A DNA stretch of 64,000 bases. Source: Pseudomonas benzenivorans (GTDB lineage: Bacteria > Pseudomonadota > Gammaproteobacteria > Pseudomonadales > Pseudomonadaceae). The stretch is taken from positions 1 to 64,000 of the forward strand of contig NZ_FNCT01000013.1 in the NCBI RefSeq assembly GCF_900100495.1. Reading direction: 5' to 3'. The notes under the pieces were generated by a model. That model searched no databases and was not told the origin of the DNA. It saw only the letters and a list, made by a program, of their open reading frames with translations. Both the position numbers and the translations under genes were made by a program. Numbering within the stretch: the stretch's first letter is position 1; each line of letters starts with the position of its first letter. This document shows, one piece after another, positions 59,340-64,000 of the stretch.

Positions 59340-59783
59340 ATGTCACTCGCCAGTGTCTTCAACATCGCCGGAACCGGCATGAGTGCCCAGAGCACCCGCC
59401 TGAACACCATTTCCAGCAACATCGCCAACGCCGAGACGGTGTCGTCGAGCCTCGAGCAGACCTACCGCGCACGCCATCCGGTGTTCGCCACGGTGTTCCA
59501 GCAGGCGCAGGGTGGCGATCGTGGTTCCTTGTTCGCCGAGCAGGACCAGGCCGGCAGCGGGGTGCAGGTACTCGGCATCGTCGAGGACCAGAGCAGCCTG
59601 GCACCGCGTTACGAGCCGAACCACCCGGCTGCCGATGACAACGGTTACGTGTATTACCCCAACGTCAACGTGGTCGAGGAGATGGCCGACATGATCTCCG
59701 CCAGTCGGGCTTTCCAGACCAACGTCGAGATGATGAACACCGCCAAGCAGATGCTGCAGCGCGTATTGACCCTGGGTCAGTAA
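59340..59783 (+). CDS. flgC: Flagellar basal-body rod protein FlgC
   Basis: The 147-residue proximal rod protein has FNIAGTGMSAQSTRLNTISS and NIANAETVSSSLEQTYRARH at the N-terminus, and the closing string EMADMISASRAFQTNVEMMN, MLQRVLTLGQ. Both ends are the heptad-bearing rod-core helices that pack with FlgB, FlgF and FlgG. GGAG lies 12 bases before the ATG. Gene spacing to flgB is 14 bp. Confidence 0.97.
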   Translation: MSLASVFNIAGTGMSAQSTRLNTISSNIANAETVSSSLEQTYRARHPVFATVFQQAQGGDRGSLFAEQDQAGSGVQVLGIVEDQSSLAPRYEPNHPAADDNGYVYYPNVNVVEEMADMISASRAFQTNVEMMNTAKQMLQRVLTLGQ

Positions 59784-59804
59784 GCCACGAGCGAGGGATG
59801 AAGG

Positions 59805-60470
59805 ATGAGCACGGTAAGTGGCGTCAGTTCCGCACTGGATCAGTATCAGATCACGCAGGACACCACCCAGAACAAGGAACTCGGCAAGAACGAGTTTCTC
59901 AACCTGCTGGTAGCCCAGTTGAATAACCAGAACCCGCTGGAGCCCCAGGGCAACGGCGAGTTCATCGCCCAGCTGGCGCAGTTCAGCACCGTTGAAGGGG
60001 TGGAAAAACTGAACACCAGCATGGAGTCGCTGCTGTCCGGCTACCAGTCGTCGCAGGCGCTGCAGGCCTCCTCCCTGGTCGGGCGCAAGGTCATAGTGCC
60101 GACCGACAAGGCGGTGGTCGATACCAGCGAGAGCTTCAAGGCTAGCCTGGTGCTGCCGGTCACCAGCAGCAACGTCTACGTCAACGTCTACGACAGCGCG
60201 GGCACCGTGGTCAACCGGGTCAACCTGGGCGAGCAGGCCGCCGGCAACGTCAGCTTCATCTGGGACGGCAAGGACGCCAGCGGCAATCTGTTGCCGCCCG
60301 GCACCTACAAGTTCGAGGCGCAGGCGACCTACGACGGCGAAACCAAGGGGCTGTACACCATGCTTCCGGCCAACGTCGACAGCGTCACCCTGGGCGGCAG
60401 CGAGCTGACGCTCAACCTGGCAGGGCTCGGCAGCGTGCCGCTGTCCCAGGTGCAGGTCATCGGTCAGTAA
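59805..60470 (+). CDS. flgD: Flagellar hook capping protein FlgD
   Basis: The 221-residue product has the conserved N-terminal FlgD region, LGKNEFLNLLVAQLNNQNPL and FIAQLAQFSTVEGVEKLNTS, and then the FnIII/tudor-like domain (VYVNVYDSAGTVVNRVNLGE, FIWDGKDASGNLLPPGTY). It caps the growing hook so that FlgE subunits polymerise, and is removed when the hook is complete. The TGA-free junction to flgE leaves 45 bp. Confidence 0.96.
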   Translation: MSTVSGVSSALDQYQITQDTTQNKELGKNEFLNLLVAQLNNQNPLEPQGNGEFIAQLAQFSTVEGVEKLNTSMESLLSGYQSSQALQASSLVGRKVIVPTDKAVVDTSESFKASLVLPVTSSNVYVNVYDSAGTVVNRVNLGEQAAGNVSFIWDGKDASGNLLPPGTYKFEAQATYDGETKGLYTMLPANVDSVTLGGSELTLNLAGLGSVPLSQVQVIGQ

Positions 60471-60515
60471 TCAGCAGGCTTTCAATCGCCGGCGGGGCCG
60501 GCAAAGGAGACTTCC

Positions 60516-61943
60516 ATGGCGTTCAATATCGGTCTGAGTGGCCTGCGCGCTGCGACCAGTGACCTCAACGTGACCGGCAACAACATCGCCAACGCAGGTA
60601 CTGCCGGCTTCAAGCAGTCGCGCGCCGAGTTCGCCGACGTGTATGCCGCGTCGGTGCTGGGCAGCGGTTCCAACCCCCAGGGCAGCGGGGTGCTGCTCGG
60701 CGACGTGTCGCAGCTGTTCAACCAGGGCAACATCAACTACACGCAGAACGCCCTGGACCTGGCGATCAACGGCAACGGCTTCTTCCAGACCAGCAACAAC
60801 GGCGAGGTCAGCTACACCCGCGCCGGCTATTTCGGCACCGACCGCGATGGCTACATGGTCAACAACTTCGGCTATCGCCTGCAGGGCTTCGCGGTGGATG
60901 GCAGCGGCAACTTGCAGAACGGTGTGATCAGCGACCTGCGCATCGAAACCGCCAGTCAGTCGCCGCAGGCGACCACCGAGTTGACCCAGACCTTCAACCT
61001 GAACTCGACCAACACCGTGCCGACGGTCTGGCAGGGGGCTTACGATGCGTCGATTGCCGGCGCCGTGGATCCGCTGAACCCGACGGCCGCGGAAATCGCC
61101 GCGGCCGAGGCGGCGGCCAACGCCACCTTCGATCCGGCCGATCCGACCAGCTACAACTCCTCGACCTCGACCAACGTCTACGACACCCAGGGCAATGCCC
61201 ATGTGTTGACCCAGTACTTCGTCAAGACCGGCGCCAACGAGTGGCAGATGAATGTGCTGATCGACGGCCGTAACCCGGCCGATCCGACCTCCACCGAGCC
61301 CTATTCGATGGCTGTCGGTTTCACCGCCAGCGGCCAGTTGGACACTGCCAGCCTGGTCTCCGGCGACTATGACGGTGCCGGCGCCCTGGACTTCACGGTC
61401 GATGCCGCGACCGGGCGCTTCACCCTGAACGGCTGGGTGCCTGCGGCGGCGGACGACTCGGTGCCGGCGGTGTGGTCGGCCAACGGTGCCGATGCCGATG
61501 CCGGCGGCATCCTGGTCGATCTGCGCAGCTCCACCCAGTTTTCCAGTTCCTTCGCGGTCAACAGCGTCAGCCAGGACGGCTACACCACCGGGCAGCTGAC
61601 CGGCCTGGAAATCGACGACACCGGGGTGATCTTCGCCCGCTACACCAACGGCCAGTCGAAGGTGCAGGGCCAGGTGATCCTGGCCAGTTTCGCCAACGTG
61701 CAGGGCCTGACACCGGTCGGCAAGACCGCCTGGGTGCAGTCCTTCGCCTCCGGCGAGCCGGTGGTCGGTACGCCGCGTAGCGGCACCCTCGGCGCCTTGC
61801 AGGCCGGCGCCCTGGAAGACTCCAACGTCGAGTTGTCCGATCAACTGGTCAACCTGATCGTCGCCCAGCGCAACTACCAGGCCAACGCCAAGACCATCGA
61901 AACCGAGAGCGCGGTGACCCAGACCATCATCAACCTGCGCTGA
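60516..61943 (+). CDS. flgE: Flagellar hook protein FlgE
   Basis: The 475-residue product has the rod/hook N-terminus FNIGLSGLRAATSDLNVTGN and NIANAGTAGFKQSRAEFADV, and the C-terminal core EDSNVELSDQLVNLIVAQRN, YQANAKTIETESAVTQTIIN. The central part (about 150-380) is the variable outer hook domain rich in Ala/Asp/Thr. It forms the flexible universal joint. It is last in the first sigma-54 operon; a terminator follows. AAGGAG precedes the ATG. Confidence 0.97.
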   Translation: MAFNIGLSGLRAATSDLNVTGNNIANAGTAGFKQSRAEFADVYAASVLGSGSNPQGSGVLLGDVSQLFNQGNINYTQNALDLAINGNGFFQTSNNGEVSYTRAGYFGTDRDGYMVNNFGYRLQGFAVDGSGNLQNGVISDLRIETASQSPQATTELTQTFNLNSTNTVPTVWQGAYDASIAGAVDPLNPTAAEIAAAEAAANATFDPADPTSYNSSTSTNVYDTQGNAHVLTQYFVKTGANEWQMNVLIDGRNPADPTSTEPYSMAVGFTASGQLDTASLVSGDYDGAGALDFTVDAATGRFTLNGWVPAAADDSVPAVWSANGADADAGGILVDLRSSTQFSSSFAVNSVSQDGYTTGQLTGLEIDDTGVIFARYTNGQSKVQGQVILASFANVQGLTPVGKTAWVQSFASGEPVVGTPRSGTLGALQAGALEDSNVELSDQLVNLIVAQRNYQANAKTIETESAVTQTIINLR

Positions 61944-62046
61944 TCAGGCGGCCGGCGGCGCCCGCTTAGCGTCTGCCACCGGCGCTTGCCGCCCGGCAGG
62001 CAAGGGTGTTTGCCGACAGCGGCAAAATCTCGCCGTCAGGCGTGTA

Positions 62047-62077
62047 CAAGGCTCCCTCTGGGAGCCTTTTCTGTTTT
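62047..62077 (+). terminator. Rho-independent terminator after flgE
   Basis: AAGGCTCCC and GGGAGCCTT pair around TCT, followed by TTCTGTTTTT. It stands about 100 bases after the flgE stop and before the promoter of flgF. Confidence 0.88.
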
Positions 62078-62120
62078 TAAAGTCCTTGTTTTTCATTGAC
62101 TTGCAACTTCTTTTCGAGGC

Positions 62121-62136
62121 TGGCACGGCGCTTGCT
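62121..62136 (+). promoter_or_regulatory. Sigma-54 (RpoN) promoter of the flgFGH operon
   Basis: TGGCACGGCGCTTGCT is a perfect TGGCACG-N4-TTGCW. The predicted +1 is 62147, giving a 40-base leader before the flgF start at 62187, the same length as in front of flgB. Confidence 0.95.
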
Positions 62137-62186
62137 GAATAGCTTGCAAAGAGCAGCGGGCGGCACGCCCACCTCGGAGAATGACC

Positions 62187-62927
62187 ATGGACAAGATGCT
62201 GTACGTCGCCATGACCGGAGCCCACAACAACACCCTGGCTCAGAGCGCCCACGCCAACAATTTGGCGAATATCTCCACCAGCGGTTTTCGCCGTGATTTC
62301 GAGCAGGCGCGCTCGATGCCGGTGTTCGGCGACGGCTACCCGGCGCGGGTATACGCCATGAGCGAGCGGCCCGGTACCGATTTCACCCCGGGTTCCCTGC
62401 AGGAAACCGGACGCGACCTGGATGTGGCGATTGGCGGGCAGGGCTGGCTCGCGGTGCAGGCGGCGGACGGCAGCGAAGCCTATGTGCGCACCGCCAGCCT
62501 GAATGTCGATGCCCTCGGCGTGCTGCGCACCGGCAATGGCTTGCCGGTGATCGGCAATGCCGGGCCGATCGCCGTGCCGCCGGAGCAGAAGATCGAGATC
62601 GGCCAGGACGGCACCATCAGTATCCGTGCCCTCGGCGAAGCGCCGAACGTGCTGGCGGAAGTCGACCGCCTGAAGCTGGTCAACCCGGATCTCCAGCAGA
62701 TGGAAAAGGGCGCCGACGGCATGCTGCGCTTCACCGGCCAGCAGCCACTGCTGGCCGACGCCTCGGTGCAGGTGACCTCGGGCTTTCTCGAGTCGAGCAA
62801 CGTCAACGCCGTGGAAGAGATGACCGCGATCCTCTCGCTGTCCCGCCAGTTCGAGTTGCAGGTGAAGATGATGCGCACCGCCGAAGACAATTCGGCAGCC
62901 ATGGCGCGGGTTTTGCAGATTAGCTAA
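62187..62927 (+). CDS. flgF: Flagellar basal-body rod protein FlgF
   Basis: The 246-residue product starts at the ATG at 62187 (MDKMLYVAMTGAHNNTLAQS), preceded by GGAGA with good spacing; an ATG at 62181 is too close to it. FlgF signatures are NNLANISTSGFRRDFEQARS, the central GRDLDVAIGGQGWLAVQAAD, and ESSNVNAVEEMTAILSLSRQ near the end. It forms the junction part of the rod, distal to FlgB/C and proximal to FlgG. It is the first gene of the second sigma-54 operon. Confidence 0.96.
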   Translation: MDKMLYVAMTGAHNNTLAQSAHANNLANISTSGFRRDFEQARSMPVFGDGYPARVYAMSERPGTDFTPGSLQETGRDLDVAIGGQGWLAVQAADGSEAYVRTASLNVDALGVLRTGNGLPVIGNAGPIAVPPEQKIEIGQDGTISIRALGEAPNVLAEVDRLKLVNPDLQQMEKGADGMLRFTGQQPLLADASVQVTSGFLESSNVNAVEEMTAILSLSRQFELQVKMMRTAEDNSAAMARVLQIS

Positions 62928-62973
62928 TTACCAGCACGCGGCGCCGTGATAACGACGCCCGAGGAGAATCGAT

Positions 62974-63759
62974 ATGCTTCCGGCACTGTGGGTCAGCAAG
63001 ACCGGTTTGTCCGCCCAGGACATGAACCTGACCACCATTTCCAACAACCTGGCCAACGTCTCGACCACCGGCTTCAAGCGCGATCGCGCCGAGTTCGAGG
63101 ACCTGCTCTACCAGATCCGCCGCCAGCCGGGCGGGCAGACCAGCCAGGACAGCGAGCTGCCCTCCGGCCTGCAGCTGGGCACCGGCGTGCGCATCAGCGG
63201 TACCCAGAAAATCTTCACCCAGGGCAGCCTGCAGACCACCGAGCAACCGCTGGACATGGCGATCAACGGCCGCGGTTTCTTCCAGGTGCTGTTGCCGGAC
63301 GGCACCGTGTCCTACAGCCGCGACGGCAGCTTCCACCTGAATGCCGACGGTCAGCTGGTGACCAGCCAGGGTTTCGCCGTGGAGCCGGCCATCGTCCTGC
63401 CGGCCGAGGTGCAGACCTTCACCGTGGGCGAGGACGGTACCGTCTCGGTCACCACCTTCGGCAACCCGGCGGCCCAGGTGGTCGGCAACCTGCAGACTGC
63501 CGACTTCATCAATCCGGCGGGGCTGGAGGCGATCGGCAACAACCTGTTCCTGGAGACCGCCTCCAGCGGTGCGCCGCAGGTCGGCACGCCGGGCCTCAAC
63601 GGGCTGGGCACCACCCTGCAGAACACCCTGGAAAACTCCAACGTCAGCGTGGTCGAGGAGCTGGTGAACATGATCACCACCCAGCGCGCCTACGAGATGA
63701 ACTCGAAAGTCATCTCCACCGCCGACCAGATGCTGGCCTTCGTAACCCAGAATCTCTAG
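62974..63759 (+). CDS. flgG: Flagellar distal rod protein FlgG
   Basis: The 261-residue product is a typical FlgG: MLPALWVSKTGLSAQDMNLT, NLANVSTTGFKRDRAEFEDL, the central LDMAINGRGFFQVLLPDGTV, and the C-terminal NVSVVEELVNMITTQRAYEM, ISTADQMLAFVTQNL. The 260-261 residue length is standard. It forms the distal rod that spans the P and L rings and joins to the hook. GGAG stands 13 bases before the ATG. flgH follows after 60 bp. Confidence 0.97.
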   Translation: MLPALWVSKTGLSAQDMNLTTISNNLANVSTTGFKRDRAEFEDLLYQIRRQPGGQTSQDSELPSGLQLGTGVRISGTQKIFTQGSLQTTEQPLDMAINGRGFFQVLLPDGTVSYSRDGSFHLNADGQLVTSQGFAVEPAIVLPAEVQTFTVGEDGTVSVTTFGNPAAQVVGNLQTADFINPAGLEAIGNNLFLETASSGAPQVGTPGLNGLGTTLQNTLENSNVSVVEELVNMITTQRAYEMNSKVISTADQMLAFVTQNL

Positions 63760-63819
63760 TAGCCGCGGCGGGCAATAGCCCGGCCCTGGCCTGAACTGCA
63801 ACGCCCCGAGGTAGTGGTT

Positions 63820-64000
63820 ATGAATCGGCTGATACTGGTGCTCTCGATGCTTGGCCTGGCCGCCCTGAGCGGTTGCGTGTCGCCGCCACCGAAGCCGAAC
63901 GACCCCTACTACGCGCCGGTGCTGCCGCGCACGCCGCTGCCGGCGGCGCAGAACAACGGTTCGATCTACCAGACCGGCTTCGAGAACAACCTGTTCGACG
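63820..64000 (+). CDS. flgH: Flagellar L-ring protein FlgH (5' part)
   Basis: The ATG at 63820 opens MNRLILVLSMLGLAALSGCV, a lipoprotein signal with lipobox LSGC (Cys19), so the protein is anchored in the outer membrane. About 60 residues are visible before the window ends; NNGSIYQTGFENNLFD is the family string following the Pro-rich linker. FlgH forms the L ring that bushes the rod. It is the third gene of flgFGH, and the operon continues past the window. Confidence 0.95.
   Translation, partial: MNRLILVLSMLGLAALSGCVSPPPKPNDPYYAPVLPRTPLPAAQNNGSIYQTGFENNLFD

Overview
The window is chromosomal DNA from a high-GC gammaproteobacterium, almost certainly a Pseudomonas (or a recently split-off genus) in the broad P. 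aeruginosa / P. mendocina / P. stutzeri neighbourhood. The evidence is a set of gene blocks with Pseudomonas-type content: nrdA-nrdB with an rstAB-like pair, minCDE with lpxL and rluA, the complete aru (arginine succinyltransferase) operon with two subunits AruF/AruG, alaS-lysC-rsmA-tRNAs, amrZ, and the flgZ-flgN-flgM-flgA / cheV-cheR / flgBCDEFGH flagellar region with textbook RpoN and FliA promoters. The blocks are joined in an order different from what I remember of P. aeruginosa PAO1. No prophage, insertion sequence with a transposase, or CRISPR array was seen.

Layout. 1-1.4 kb: the tail of an unknown gene and one conspicuously AT-rich gene on the minus strand, which is the main oddity here: a DnaQ-like (DNA polymerase III epsilon) domain with most catalytic residues replaced, fused to an FRG domain. 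1.5-6.2 kb: class Ia ribonucleotide reductase (nrdA, nrdB). 7.1-9.7 kb: two-component system. 10.0-11.5 kb: three tandem small heat-shock genes with a sigma-32-like promoter. 11.8-14.4 kb: rluA and minE-minD-minC. 14.6-16.8 kb: lipid A acyltransferase and a patatin. 17.1-24.8 kb: aruCFGDB-orf-aruE, converting arginine to glutamate, with ArgR half-sites upstream. 25.0-31.1 kb: threonine aldolase, alaS, lysC, rsmA, tRNA-Ser and two tRNA-Arg.

31.2-37.4 kb: a small envelope protein, mgtE (with a possible leader peptide), the oadGAB sodium-pumping oxaloacetate decarboxylase and amrZ. 38.1-45.6 kb: an isolated phnN, then an Lrp-type regulator divergent from a fused indolepyruvate:ferredoxin oxidoreductase, a leucine-type dehydrogenase and a sodium symporter, together an amino-acid catabolic unit. 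45.6-50.8 kb: an acetyltransferase, tRNA-Arg(CCT), sstT, a yceH homologue, a secreted repeat protein and a glutamine-synthetase-like ligase. 51.0-53.7 kb: a translationally coupled MFS transporter and two sugar/nucleotidyl-transfer genes of the kind annotated with arsenosugar synthesis. 53.7-64.0 kb: flagellar and chemotaxis genes, ending inside flgH.

Intergenic DNA is rich in Pseudomonas-type dispersed repeats: REP pairs, a 62-69 bp inverted repeat family (three copies), a 146-149 bp MITE-like element (two copies in opposite orientation), and a 51 bp direct repeat (two copies between nrdA and nrdB). All identifications come from reading translated sequence and motifs and from remembered family features; no database search was run.
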